Source of the DNA: Aegilops tauschii subsp. strangulata
Lineage: Eukaryota; Streptophyta; Magnoliopsida; Poales; Poaceae
DNA length: 64,000 bases
NCBI RefSeq assembly: GCF_002575655.3
Contig: NC_053037.3
Coordinates: forward strand, 322,489,294 to 322,553,293
Direction: 5' to 3'
In this document: positions 1-11,350 of the stretch, one piece after another
How the letters are laid out: each line of letters opens with the position of its first letter
How positions within the stretch are numbered: position 1 is the first letter of the stretch
Program-made: the position numbers and the translations under genes
Notes under the pieces: generated by a model
Told to the model about the DNA's origin: nothing
The model's database searches: none
What the model saw: only the letters and a program-made list of their open reading frames with translations

Positions 1-393
1 GAAAATCTAGAATAGGGTGAACATTTTAAAATCAAAAATAAATATTTTGAAAACATGCATATTTTTAAATGCAACAAAAATTGCAAATAAAATCCAAATA
101 AATCCCAATAATGTTTTTAACATTTTTCCTCCAGTATTTCAATTGTTTTGGAGAAGTCATATTTTCTCCTCTCGTTTATTTAATATGAAATATTTTTCCG
201 GAGAGAAAAATAATTAAAAATCCCAATCCTCGTTTGAAAAATCAAATACGAAAATTCGAGGAAATCCCCAACTCTCTCCGAGGGTCCTTGAGTTGCGTAG
301 GATTTATCGAGGATTTGTCAAAATGCAACAAAACATGATATGCAAATGATGATCTATGTATAACAATCCAAATTGAAAATTTGGGATGTTACA
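1..393 (-). repeat. 3' LTR (start only) of the chromovirus element
   Basis: This segment repeats 8196-8588 at an offset of 8195 with about three substitutions. On the minus strand it begins TGTAACATCCC at position 393 and runs out of the window at base 1. It contains the U3 start only. Confidence 0.93.
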
Positions 394-394
394 A

Positions 395-412
395 ACCTAC
401 CCCCCCTTAAGA
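395..412 (-). other. Polypurine tract of the chromovirus
   Basis: On the minus strand the run TTAAGGGGGGGTAGG lies directly before the LTR start TGTAACATCCC. This is where the plus-strand DNA primer of a Gypsy element is expected. Confidence 0.75.
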
Positions 413-1933
413 TGAATCTCGCCCTCGAGATTCAGGTTGGCTAGAAAACAGGTGGGAGTGGTCTTTCCGTAGATCTTCCTCTCGCTCCCAGGTGGCTTCA
501 TCTTCTGTGTGGTGACTCCACTGAACTTTGCAAAACTTGATAACCTTGATGCGGGTAACTCGGCTGGCATACTCGAGAATCTTAACTGGCTTCTCCTCAT
601 AAGTCAAATCACTTTCCAACTGTATCGCTTCCAGTGGCACAGTATCTCTCAGTGGTATCTCAGCCATCTCTGCGTGGCACTTCTTCAACTGCGAAACGTG
701 AAATACATCATGTACTCCAGACAATCCTTCGGGCAATTCCAACTTGTAGGCAACTTCTCCCATACGTTCCAACACTCTGTATGGTCCGATAAAACGGGGC
801 GCTAACTTTCCCTTAACTCCAAAGCGCTTCACTCCACGAAGTGGTGATACTCGAAGATACACTCTGTCTCCGACTTCGTGAACGGTCTCCTTTCGTTTAG
901 AATCGGCATAACTCTTCTGCCTGGACTGGGCTACCTTGAGCCTATCGCGAATCAACCTTACTTTCTGTTCAGACTCCTTAATAAAATCTGGTCCAAACAA
1001 CTGACGGTCTCCAACTTCGTCCCATAACAACGGTGTTCTACACCTCCTTCCGTACAAGGCTTCGAAAGGGGCCATCTTCAAACTGGTTTGATAACTGTTG
1101 TTATACGAAAACTCCGCATATGGCAAATTGTCGTCCCAACTAGATCCATAATCTAGTGCACATGCTCTCAACATGTCTTCCAAAATCTGGTTGACTCTTT
1201 CGGTCTGTCCATTTGTCTGTGGGTGGAAAGCTGTACTAAATTCCAGCCTGGTTCCCAATGTTTCATGTATCTGCTTCCAAAACTTCAAGGTAAATTGGGT
1301 TCCTCTGTCTGATACAATGGTCCTCGGAACTCCATGCAAACATACGATCCTGGTCATGTATATCTTTGCCAACTTAGCACTGGTGTAAGTGGTCTTCACT
1401 GGAATGAAATTAGCCACTTTCGTCAAACGGTCGACTACAACCCATATCGAGTCATAGCCTGAACGAGTCCTGGGTAATCCTGTGATAAAATCCATGCCTA
1501 TTTTATCCCACTTCCATTCGGGTATCGGCAATGGTTGCAGCAATCCTGCTGGCTTCTGATGCTCTGCCTTCACTCTCTGACATACATCACAAACTGCTAC
1601 ATACTCCGCAATATCCTTCTTCATTCCGGTCCACCAGAAAGTATTCTTCAAATCCAAATACATCTTGGTATTCCCTGGGTGAATCGAGTATGGTGAATCT
1701 TGGGCTTCTTGCAAAATCAACTTCCTGATCTCCGGATCATTTGGCACATATACGCGGTCCTCGAACCATAAGGTATCGTGCTCATCCTCATGAAATCCCT
1801 TGGCTTTTCCTTTGCTCATCTTCTCCTTTATCTCTTCAATCTCCTTGTCTGTCTTCTGAGCTTCTCTGATCCTTTCCATCAAGGTAGACTGAATCTCCAA
1901 TGTCGCTAAATAGCCTCTAGGGACTATCTCCAA
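407..1933 (-). pseudogene. Integrase and chromodomain part of the Gypsy polyprotein
   Basis: This 508-codon stretch is the C-terminal part of a Gypsy Pol protein. It has the H-H-C-C integrase zinc finger (IHPGNTKMYLDLK followed by CDVCQRVK near residues 83-125). The retroviral integrase core follows, with its D,D-35-E region at roughly residues 145-255 (GMDFITGLP, SDRGTQF, ERVNQILED). A C-terminal segment ends in a chromodomain-like VQWSHHTEDEATWE. It is in the same frame as the gag-RT ORF to its right (1976-4789) and is separated from it by one TGA at 1976-1978, with no frameshift. It probably has no start of its own and is the tail of one polyprotein of about 1,460 codons. In the cell it would insert the cDNA, and the chromodomain would guide target choice. 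Confidence 0.92.
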
Positions 1934-1975
1934 ACATAGCTCGCGAAGGTCCTCGGCTAACTCCTGAGGTAACTC

Positions 1976-4789
1976 TCATGTCATGAGGGTGTTGACATGA
2001 CTCTTCCGGCTCAACGCGTCTGCTACTACGTTAGCCTTTCCAGGGTGATAATGCAATCTCATATCATAATCTTTAATGAGCTCCAACCATCTCCTCTGTC
2101 TGAGATTTAACTCCTTCTGCGTGAAAATATACTTCAAACTCTTGTGATCCGTGTACACCTCACAATGGTTTCCGATGAGAAAATGTCTCCACGTCTTCAA
2201 TGCATGCACCACGGCTGCTAATTCCAAATCGTGCGTAGCATAATTCTTCTCATGGGGTTTAAGTTGTCGTGAAGCATATGACACAACTCTTCCTTCCTGC
2301 ATAAGCACTGCTCCAAGTCCTCGACGAGAAGCGTCGCAATAAACTTCATAGTCCTTGCGTTGATCTGGCAGAATCAACACTGGTGAGGTAACCAATCGTT
2401 TCTTCAACTCCTGGAAACTAGCTTCACATTCCTCAGTCCAATTGAATTTGGTGTCCTTCTTCAATAGCTCAGTCATGGGCTTAGCAATCCTTGAGAAATT
2501 TTCGATGAATCTCCGGTAGTATCCTGCAAGTCCAAGAAAACTCCGAATTTCTCCAACTGTAGTGGGTGATTCCCAACTTGTCACTGTGTCAACCTTGGCA
2601 GGGTCTACTGCTATTCCTTCTCCAGAAATAACATTTCCAAGGAATCCAACTTCCTTCAACAAATATTCACATTTGCTGAACTTGGCATATAACTGATGTT
2701 CTCTGAGCTTCTCAAGTACCAATCGTAAATGCTCCTCATGCTCTTCTTCATCCTTGGAAAAGATTAAAATATCATCAATGAACACCACGACGAACTTATC
2801 CAGAAACTCCATAAACACTTTGTTCATCAGGTTCATGAAATAGGCCGGTGCGTTAGTCAGTCCAAATGACATAACGGTATACTCATACAATCCATATCTG
2901 GTGGTGAATGTCGTTTTAGGTATATCCTGCTCTCGAATCTTTAACTGATGGTATCCCGATCGTAGATCGATCTTGGAAAATACTTTAGCTCCTTGCAGGC
3001 GGTCAAACAAATCATTGATCATCGGCAGTGGGTACTTGTTTTTGATGGTCACTTCATTCAATCCTCGGTAATCAACAACCATCCTAAGTGATCCATCTTT
3101 CTTCTCTACTAGAAGTACTGGTGATCCCCAAGGTGACGAGCTTGGGCGAATATAGCCTTTATCCAGTAACTCCTTGATCTGCTTCTTAATTTCCTCCAAA
3201 TCCTTTGCGGGCATCCTGTACGGTCTCTTAGATATTGGCCCTGTGCCTGGCAAAAGTTCAATCAAAAACTCAATGTCTCTATCTGGTGGCATGCCTGGCA
3301 ACTCTTCTGGAAATACATCCGGATAATCCTTCACCACTGGTACTTCCTCCTGTACAACTCCTGATAAGGAATTCACTTGAGTCCCCTTCGGCATATGCTT
3401 GGATACATACTTGATCCTTTTTCCTTTCGGGGTGGTAAGCATAATTGTCTTGCTGGCACAATCGATGTTTCCTCCATACAACGATAGCCAATCCATTCCC
3501 AAAATCACATCCAAACCTTGCGATTCCAAAACAATGAGGTCTGAGGGGAAAACATGCCTTCCAATGGCCAACGGTATCTGAAAACATCCTTGGGTGGCCA
3601 TATACTCTGCTCCTGACGAGGTTACTAACATGGGGCTTTTGAGGACTTGGGTGGACATATTAAACTTCTTTACGAATCCCCTTGATATGTATGAATGCGA
3701 TGCACCAGTATCGAAAAGAACAGTTGTAGTAAATGACTTAACCAAAAACATACCTATTACTGCATCAGGCTGAGCTTCATTCTCCTCCACGCTCACGTGG
3801 TTCACATGTCCTTTGTTGAACGGGTTCGGCTTCTTCCCAGTGCCTCCATTGCCATTTCCATTTTGGGATTCGGGACAATCAGTAGCGTAATGTCCCGTCT
3901 TCTGGCACTTGAAACAAGTAATGTGACTTAGATCTCTCTTGGTTGGGGTAGATGGGTTGGTGCGGTTCTGTCCGTTTCCTCCTCCATTCCCATTACCATT
4001 CTTGGAGCCATTATGGTTGTGCGAACTACCTCCTCCATGGGTATGCTGAAACTGTCCTCCCGGCTTCGGGGTAAATCGTGGCTTCTGCTGGGCTCCAGAA
4101 TTGTACTTCCCTTGTCCATATTTCCTCTTGCGGTTTTCAATCTGCTGTTGCTTCCCTTCAATCATGAGAGCTCTATCTACCAGCTCCTGGTAGTTGTTGA
4201 AAGTTGCTACCATCAACTGCATACTCAGCTCATCATTCAATCCTTCCAGAAATTTATCCTGCTTGGCAGCATCCGTAGCAACGTCATCTGGTGCATAACG
4301 TGCTAACTTACTGAAATCTTCCACATACTGGCCTACGGTGCGTCCTCCTTGGCGTAGGTTGCGAAACTCACGCTTCTTCATGGCCATAGCTCCTGCTGAA
4401 ACATGAGCTGTACGGAAAGCTTGCTGAAACTGGTCCCATGTGACAGTGTCAATAGGGTGCGTGGCTGTATAATTCTCCCACCATGATGCTGCGGGTCCAT
4501 CAAGCTGATGTGCGGCAAAACGCACTCTTTCCGCATCTGTGCATCCTGCAGTGGTCAACTCCCTTCCAACTTTGCGGAGCCAATCATCTGCAACAATCGG
4601 CTCGGTGCTACTGGAAAACACCGGCGGGTTTAGCCTTAAGAAACGGGCTAAGTGGTCAACAGGTGGTGGTGGCGGTGGGTTGTTGTTGCCTTGGTTCTGA
4701 ACTAACACTTGCATCAGGGCATTCTGTTGCTGAATCAACTGGGTGATCTCTGGCGGGAAAACAAAACCGGTGTCGCGTCTCGGAGGCAT
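1976..4789 (-). CDS. Gag, protease, reverse transcriptase and RNase H of the Gypsy element
   Basis: The 937-residue ORF starts at a genuine ATG (4787-4789). In order it shows a retrotransposon Gag domain (about residues 70-220, with ASWWENY and the tract [18 protein letters not shown]); a CX2CX4HX4C zinc knuckle, [14 protein letters not shown] (about residue 290); an aspartic protease with [10 protein letters not shown] (about 355); reverse transcriptase from about 540 to 700 with the catalytic box VVFIDDIL; and RNase H with [14 protein letters not shown] and a later YTDHKSL. The ORF ends at TGA 1976-1978 just after RNase H. Relatives read straight through into integrase, so this stop looks like a point mutation that truncates Pol. 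The rest of the frame is intact, in keeping with a young copy. Confidence 0.95.
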   Translation of the reverse strand: MPPRRDTGFVFPPEITQLIQQQNALMQVLVQNQGNNNPPPPPPVDHLARFLRLNPPVFSSSTEPIVADDWLRKVGRELTTAGCTDAERVRFAAHQLDGPAASWWENYTATHPIDTVTWDQFQQAFRTAHVSAGAMAMKKREFRNLRQGGRTVGQYVEDFSKLARYAPDDVATDAAKQDKFLEGLNDELSMQLMVATFNNYQELVDRALMIEGKQQQIENRKRKYGQGKYNSGAQQKPRFTPKPGGQFQHTHGGGSSHNHNGSKNGNGNGGGNGQNRTNPSTPTKRDLSHITCFKCQKTGHYATDCPESQNGNGNGGTGKKPNPFNKGHVNHVSVEENEAQPDAVIGMFLVKSFTTTVLFDTGASHSYISRGFVKKFNMSTQVLKSPMLVTSSGAEYMATQGCFQIPLAIGRHVFPSDLIVLESQGLDVILGMDWLSLYGGNIDCASKTIMLTTPKGKRIKYVSKHMPKGTQVNSLSGVVQEEVPVVKDYPDVFPEELPGMPPDRDIEFLIELLPGTGPISKRPYRMPAKDLEEIKKQIKELLDKGYIRPSSSPWGSPVLLVEKKDGSLRMVVDYRGLNEVTIKNKYPLPMINDLFDRLQGAKVFSKIDLRSGYHQLKIREQDIPKTTFTTRYGLYEYTVMSFGLTNAPAYFMNLMNKVFMEFLDKFVVVFIDDILIFSKDEEEHEEHLRLVLEKLREHQLYAKFSKCEYLLKEVGFLGNVISGEGIAVDPAKVDTVTSWESPTTVGEIRSFLGLAGYYRRFIENFSRIAKPMTELLKKDTKFNWTEECEASFQELKKRLVTSPVLILPDQRKDYEVYCDASRRGLGAVLMQEGRVVSYASRQLKPHEKNYATHDLELAAVVHALKTWRHFLIGNHCEVYTDHKSLKYIFTQKELNLRQRRWLELIKDYDMRLHYHPGKANVVADALSRKSHVNTLMT

Positions 4790-4988
4790 CTGGTAGGTTT
4801 AGAAAAGATGAGAATTAAGAATAGAATGAGGTCTAGAGGGAAAACACTACCCATATGCTCATGAGACAAATACAATCAATATCACTCAATCAATCCAAAC
4901 AAGGCAAAACAATCGATCTATCTAGCGTTACAAAGTGCTTGAACTATACTACTAAATGGGGGAAAACTACTACTGATATGGTAGTCTA

Positions 4989-5720
4989 CTAAAAATTCTG
5001 ATCCGTTGAAGACTCCATGATGTCTGCTCCAGCTTCATCAATCCATTCGTCTTCACTTGGTTCCGAGTCGGTGTCGTCGATGATGATGTAGTTATCCGGA
5101 CAAGTGCATTCGTCGACTTCTGCTTTTGGCACTGGATTTCCCACGAATGCTCCAATCTTGTTCTCCAGGTCGTCAATCTTCCCGACTAGTGCGTTGATTT
5201 CCTCCAAGTAATCTTCGCGTGTAGCCTTGAGTTCTTCTTGGAGCTCCTTGATCTTCGTTAATGCCTTCTTCAGTTCTTCCTTGTCCGTGCACATCTGGTT
5301 CTCCTAGCGACGAATATGTTGGTTCTGCTCCTGGATGAAAGCTGCAATTGATCCATCCTTCTTGGTCTTGATCATCTCCCATTGCGCGTCTCGACGTCCA
5401 CAAATCTGATAAATTGTATCCTTAAGCTCCTGGTGGTAGACTTCTCCAATGCGTCCCATGGCGATGTGTGCGGCCATGCTCTTCCCTAAACTCCAAGTTG
5501 GTGCTTCGAAAACCAATCTCATGGGTTCCGTAATTGGCACAAACGTCCTTCCTGGAATGTGAACTTGAATCTTCCAGCTCTCCTCTTCAGGTAATGTGGC
5601 GTTGTAGGTTCCGGTGATGCTTGGTATTCCTATGTTCAAGTACTTGGTGACTTCCTTCAAGTGTCGACCAAACGGCGTGTCTTCATCTGGTTGCATGAAC
5701 TTGCTCCTTGCATTCGCCAT
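4989..5720 (-). pseudogene. Extra ORF between 5' LTR and gag, one in-frame stop
   Basis: Two ORFs, 5304-5720 (138 aa, ATG at 5718-5720) and 4989-5294 (101 aa), lie in the same frame. They are separated by a single TAG at 5304-5306 and nine bases, so the ancestral protein was about 243 residues. I do not recognise the family. The N-terminal part is globular-looking (ITGTYNATLPEEESWKIQVH, VPITEPMRLVFEAPTW). The C-terminal part is a charged, coiled-coil-like segment (DKEELKKALTKIKELQEELK) followed by an acidic tail (DDTDSEPSEDEWIDEAG). It has the same orientation as gag-pol and starts about 90 bases after the primer site. It would be the first ORF on the genomic RNA, ahead of Gag. It is not homologous to Gag or Env by eye. 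Confidence 0.75.
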
Positions 5721-5813
5721 TCCTAAAAGAGTAGAAAGTGGAGAGGGGTCAGAAATGAGAAGAGAGAAGCTTTCTAGGGCTTAAGCTTAGTGGTCGTGTC
5801 CTACAGTCAGCGT

Positions 5814-5827
5814 GTGCTCTGATACCA
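5814..5827 (-). other. Primer binding site (tRNA-Met type)
   Basis: On the minus strand TGGTATCAGAGCAC follows the LTR terminus ...GCTACA by four bases. This matches the 3' end of plant initiator tRNA-Met used by many Gypsy and Copia elements. Confidence 0.9.
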
Positions 5828-5831
5828 ACTT

Positions 5832-8588
5832 TGTAGCGACCAGACCTCAAATGGCCTGTGCTGCTGTGCACCAGTGTCATCCCTGGATCAGTAATGCTGA
5901 CACGCACAGTACAAATGGAGGATTTATAACAGAGTAGCAATCACACACTTATTACATCAAATATCTCCGAAGAGATTAAGTATGATAAACATGGCTTAAG
6001 GCCATCTAATAACGGTAACAGCGGAAGACTTGGAAGATAAGTGAGTCCATCACTCCAGCGGCATCACTGAGTATAAGACCACGACCTAAGGCACCTTACT
6101 CGTCGTCTGAAAAGTCTGCAACATGAAACGTTGCAGCCCGAAAACGGGTCAGCACATAGAATATGCTGGCAAAGTAACACATAGAGAGCAATGAACAATA
6201 ATAATGCTATACTATATGCATATATGGCTGGTGGAAAGCTCTATGGTTACAGTTTTGCGAAAAGCCAATTTTATCCTACTTCAAAGGAATAAATTTTATT
6301 TAACTATCATGGTGGTTGTGAAACATTGAGAAGGTACCTCCAACTCAATCCCAATTAAGTGTCATCATTAACCCAACAAAATTAATTATAAGTAACATGG
6401 TGATGAGATTCAAATGATAATCCAGGTACTAGATACTCAAGTTGTCCATAACCGGGGACACGGCTAACCATGATTAGTTTGTACACTCTGCAGAGGTTTG
6501 CGCACTTTTCCCCACAAGACTCGATCGCCTCCGCTTGATTCTCGCACTGCATGATGTTTGAGAAACGGATGACCGAGACACAGCCTTTCAGAAACAATCC
6601 CTCTTTACTCTGGATGGACCGGTACACCTACTTTCCCCTACATCTGCTAGTCCACCTCTTCAAGAGATCCTGTAACCTACTCAGCTATGCTAGAGCCCAT
6701 AATAGCTTGCGGCTGCACACGGAAGTTTCTAGCATGAATAATCTTATGATCCCTTTGAGCCTGGGTGGCGGACCTTATACAAACAGACAACACTGGGTTC
6801 TCCAGGTGCCTCAATCCACCCAGATGTGAGTTTTAGTTGCCACCTTAAGTTTATCCATTAATTAACATCTCACATCTGTCATGAATATCTCTCAAACCCA
6901 ATCCACGTCTACGAGCATAGCATGGCAATAATAATAGCAACGTAGAAGTAACTCCCAAGGGTTTGATAGATGAAACAGGTAATAGGTACTACCTCAACTA
7001 CTTCCCAATACCCACAGTTTAATTAGATCCTAATCATGCAATGTTTGTGGAATAGATCTAATGCAATAATAACTGGGTATGAACGGGGTATGATCAAAGT
7101 GTTACTTGCCTTGCTGATGATCCGCAAAACCTAGCGAGTCGAAGTAACAAGCGGCACACTCCGGGTACTCTATCGCAAACAAACAAGCATACAATCAGTA
7201 CTCAACTAATGCACAGGTAAAACTCGAATGAAAGATCCAACCAGAAAGTTCAACTTAAGAACTCCGGTTTGCAAAAAGAATCAACTCGAAAGAAGCAACG
7301 AAAGTCAAACGGCGAAAGAAAGAAACTTCGTTTGCTAATCTGGATCTAGGTCAAATTTTACTGTAGCAAAAACTTGTTTGAGTAGGTTAAACGGAAAGAG
7401 AATTTCGAGACGAAACTCTAGGCGCTTGAATCGCCTGATTCCGATAAACGAGCGAGAAGTTAAACAGGTTCGAAAATTCGATCGGAAATCGAATCTGAGA
7501 AAATAACGAGAAAATCTGACGAAAAAGAAAAATGGACGAACGGTTAAATAACGGACGTTCGTTAACAGAGAAAAACCGATGAACGCGTTCGTTAAAACGA
7601 ACGGTTCGGTGAACGCTCGCGAAATAAGAAAACCGAAAAAAACCGATCTAGGGTTTTTTTTAAAACAAAAGGTTTTTTTTTACAGAAAACCGGTCAACAC
7701 GAGACGACCGGCGGCAGCAGTACCTCGGCGGGGGCTCCGGCGAGGGGCTCCGGCGGGCGGGGCTCGGCGGCGAGGGGTGCGGGGCTCGGGGGGGGGGGTG
7801 CTCCGGCGGGCGAGGGGTGCGGGGCTCGGGCGCTCCCGGCGGCGGGCGACGAGGCAACGGCGAGCGGCGGCGGCGGCTAGATGCGGCGGCGGCGGCGGGC
7901 TCCTCCGGCGGCGGTGATGAGGAAAACGGAGGGGGGGGGGTATTTATGAGGGGGGGGGGGGGTGCGGGCGGCTTGGGGAAGGGGCTACCGAGGCGGCGGC
8001 GGTTCCCGTGGCGAGCTTGGACTCCGGCGGCGTCGCGTCGTGGGGAGAGAGGAGAGGGGCGACGGGCGGGCCGTCGGCTGGGCTCGGCCCAGTCGGCGCG
8101 GGCTCGTTTTTTTTAAATAAGTTTCGCGAAAAAAATTGCGTAGAAAAATAAATAAAAATCAGAAAAATATGAAATAAATTTTCCCCGTCTAGTTAGAAAA
8201 TCTAGAATAGGGTGAACATTTTAAAATCAAAAATAAATATTTTGAAAACATGCATATTTTTAAATGCAACAAAAATTGCAAATAAAATCCAAATAAATCC
8301 CAATAATGTTTTTAACATTTTTCCTCCAGTATTTCAATTGTTTTGGAGAAGTCATATTTTCTCCTCTCGTTTATTTAATATGAAATATTTTTCCGGAGAG
8401 AAAAATATTTAAAAATCCCAATCCTCGTTTGAAAAATCAAATACGAAAATTCGAGAAAATCCCCAACTCTCTCCGAGGGTCCTTGAGTTGCGTAGGATTT
8501 ATCGAGGATTTGTCAAAATGCAACAAAACATGATATGCAAATGATGATCTATGTATAACATTCCAAATTGAAAATTTGGGATGTTACA
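5832..8588 (-). repeat. Complete 5' LTR (2,757 bp) of the chromovirus
   Basis: On the minus strand it starts TGTAACATCCC at 8588 and ends GGTCGCTACA at 5832, with TG...CA termini, next to the primer site. A GC-rich purine/pyrimidine tract with long G runs occupies about 7720-8110. The part from 5832 to about 6840 is clearly related to 52953-53990, the solo LTR described below. No coding capacity is evident. Confidence 0.92.
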
Positions 8589-11101
8589 ACCCCGCCCGCA
8601 CCTGGCCGTGCTCCGGCCACCGCCGCGAGCTCTACTCCGGTGAGCTCCGACCACCCCACGGCCTCCCACATGTTCCTTGGATGCGCGCGAGCCTGGGCTT
8701 CGCGTAGGTGGTTTCTGCCGCCCAAATGGTCGCCGGAGCGACGATCCCGAGCCCCTCAGCCGCGTTCGGCCTCGCCGGCGGCTAAACGCCGGTGGGTTGA
8801 CTGGGTTTAACCCCTAGTTGACCAGATTTGACCCGTGTGGGTCAATGGCAGGTGGGGCCCGGCTCTGACTAATCTGTAGTTAGGTTAGTGTTAGTGCTAA
8901 TTAACCTCTGTTAATTAACTGTGACACTGACGTGTGGACCCCGCACGTCAGGTTTGACCCAGTCAGCACTGTTGACTGCTGACATAAGCATGACGCAGTG
9001 CTAACGCAATTACTTCATTTTCTGGTTTTTAAAATAACCAGGAAATTCCAGAAATAACCAAAAACTTCAAAAATTCACAGAAATTCAACCGTAGCTCAGA
9101 TTGCAAAGATTTATATATGAAAAATGATCAGAAAAATCCAATCTATCCATCTGTTCCAGTTTCATGCATGTTTAAACAACTTAACCTCATTGTTTAGTTC
9201 AAAACATGATAATGCACTATTTGAATTCATAGTTTGAGTTTGGGGTTGAACCTTTGGTTCAAAATGACTCAAACCCATCTGTTCTTAGTTGCATTAGCTC
9301 AAACACACTCATTTTGCCATGTCATTGCATGCATCATATTGTTGCATATTGCCATGTAATGATTGTGTTACCGGTGTGATCATCGTGGTAGGTTCTGCCT
9401 CCGAGGATATTCACGAGTATCCAGCTGAAGGGCAGTACCCGTCTACCACTTTGTCAGGCAAGCAAAACCCCCTTGTTCATTCCGATACAATCCCACTCTC
9501 TCGCTCCTAGTCTCTTTTACTGCATTAGGGCAACAACGTTTCAACTGTTACATGCTGCGGTAGTTGAACCCCTTTCCTCTGCATGACCTGTCATTGCCAC
9601 AGTAAATAGATGAAACCCACTAGCATCAGTAAGAGTTGGTTGAGCCCTGATGTGCCTACTCATTCATGCCTGTTTGTCATGCCTGCTATTGCTTAGAGTT
9701 GTGTCAGGTCTGATTCATCGGGGATGAGTTGGAAAGTTGTGAACATGTCCTACTGTTGAGAGCTAAGTGTGTGAACACAATTTGGTAAAGGTAGCGGTGA
9801 GAGGCCATGTAGGAGTACATGGTGGCTTGTCTCATTGCAGCCGACCTCAGGAACTGAGTTCTGTGTTTGTGATCCATGAACAGTTACTACCACACATTGG
9901 GCTCCGGGCGTTCCAAGCTCTCTCGACTTATTAATCAACCTGATATCTGTCCAGGAGTTGCAACTAGTTTCTGGTGTTTGTAGGTAGTGTTAGTAGTCTA
10001 CCAAGTGGCACCCTGTACAGGTGGGCTTGGGACAGACTAGGCACCGTGGCCGGGTATACCAAGCGTCGCCCGTTTGGTGGGCTTGGAACCCTGTACACAT
10101 CGTTTGGGGCCGTGAGCGACACCCCGGCCGGATCTCCTTGCGGATGGAACCCGAATAGGCGATAAACCTGACCTAGAGACTTGTGTGGTTAGTTAGGTCG
10201 TGGCCGACTCGCTCGCCAGGCTTCCGCTTGAAGGTTGCCGAGATACACGACGTGTACGTGGTGGTAAGTGGTGAGAGCGTGTGTGAAGAAGTACACCCCT
10301 GCAGGGTTAACATCATCTATTCGAATAGCCGTGTCCGCGGTAAAGGACTTCTGGGTTGCCTAACAGTTCATAGATAACGTGAAGTGGATACTCTAAAATG
10401 CACAAGATAAGCGTGAGTGCTATGGATGGCCTTCTCGTAGGGAGACGGGAGCGGATGCATAGTGGTGTATTGATATGGTGAATATGTGGACTCGTGTGCG
10501 CCACCCCAAAAGAGTTACTTGTAGTCGTAGTATATGATAGCCACTGAGTCAAAGCTGGCTTGCTGCAGTCAAACTCCACCACCCCTTTGTTGATACTGAT
10601 GCATATGTAGATAGTTCTGATGCAAGTCTTTCTGGGTACATTTGTACTCCCGTTTGCTTAATTTATGTTCTGATGCAAGTCTTGCTGGGAACACTTAGAC
10701 TGGCCGGCATGTGTCCTTCTTCGATCCTGTGTCTGTCCCTTCGGGGAAATGTCACGCGGTGTCTTCTGGAGTCCTGTTAGCCTGCTACAGTCCGAATTCC
10801 CGGAGTCCTGCTAGCCCAGTTGCAACAGCCCGAATTCACTCGCTGATGACCGACACATTCGTTGCTAGGTCATGTATGCTTGTCCCTATAAGTTAGTGCC
10901 ACTTTGGGTTCACGACTAGTCATGTCGGCCCGGGTTCTCTGTCATATGGATGCTAGCGACACTATCATATATGTGAGACAAAAGGTGCAAACGGTCCTGG
11001 GCCAGGTAAGGTGGCACCCGTGGGAATACCATGCGTGAGGCCGCAAAGTGATATGATGTGTTACATGCTAGATCGATGTGGCTTAGGATCGGGGTCATGA
11101 C
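8589..11101. mobile_element. Fragment of another Gypsy-type LTR or LTR-flanking region
   Basis: No coding ORF of note is present. The composition and phrasing (gttgactg, gtggggcc and gtcaggtttgaccc motifs near 8790-8960, then long non-coding text) resemble a cereal Gypsy LTR. The segment ends gtcatgaca at about 11101. It is interrupted on the left by the insertion of the chromovirus at 8588/8589. A short internal direct repeat, gttctgatgcaagtctt, occurs near 10614 and 10669. I cannot name the family. Confidence 0.45.
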
Positions 11102-11350
11102 AATTTTGTAGGGATAGCTTTCTTTGGCCATGTTATTTTGAGAAGACATGATTGCTTTATTAGTATGCTTGAAGTATTGTCGTTTTTATGTCAATATTAA
11201 ACTTTTGTTTTGAATCTTCTGGATCTGAACATTCATGCCACAATAGAGAAGATTACATTGATAAATATGTTAGGTAGCATTCCACATAAAAATTTATGTT
11301 TTTATCATTTACCTACTCGAGGACAAGCAGGAATTAAGCTTGGGTATGCT
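11102..11350 (+). mobile_element. 3' internal end and polypurine tract of a plus-strand Athila-type element
   Basis: Non-coding text ending cgaggacaagcaggaattaagcttgggtatgct lies directly before a TGATACGTCTCC LTR start. The same arrangement (aggacaagca, taagcttgggggag, then TGATACG) is seen at 57784-57816. The rest of this element's interior is absent to the left. Confidence 0.7.

Larger units (their letters stand above)
1..8588 (-). mobile_element. Gypsy chromovirus LTR retrotransposon, minus strand, cut by left window edge
   Basis: From right to left the parts are a complete 5' LTR (5832-8588), a tRNA-Met-type primer site, a small ORF, a gag-protease-RT-RNaseH-integrase-chromodomain ORF, a polypurine tract, and the first 393 bases of the 3' LTR. 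The order RT before integrase makes it Ty3/Gypsy. The chromodomain-like C-terminus and long LTRs suggest the Tekay/Del chromovirus clade, which is an inference. The visible 3' LTR segment differs from the matching 5' LTR segment at about three positions in 393, so the insertion is recent. The five bases after the 5' LTR are acccc; the matching target duplication would lie outside the window. Confidence 0.93.

Noticed and set aside
7579..8116. GC-rich ORFs in both directions (112, 65 and 99 codons)
   Set aside because: They lie inside the 5' LTR in a G/C-run-rich tract. The open frames follow from base composition and overlap on both strands.
8589..11101. Host gene between the left elements
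   Set aside because: Only short ORFs exist, without splice-supported continuity, and the text resembles LTR DNA.
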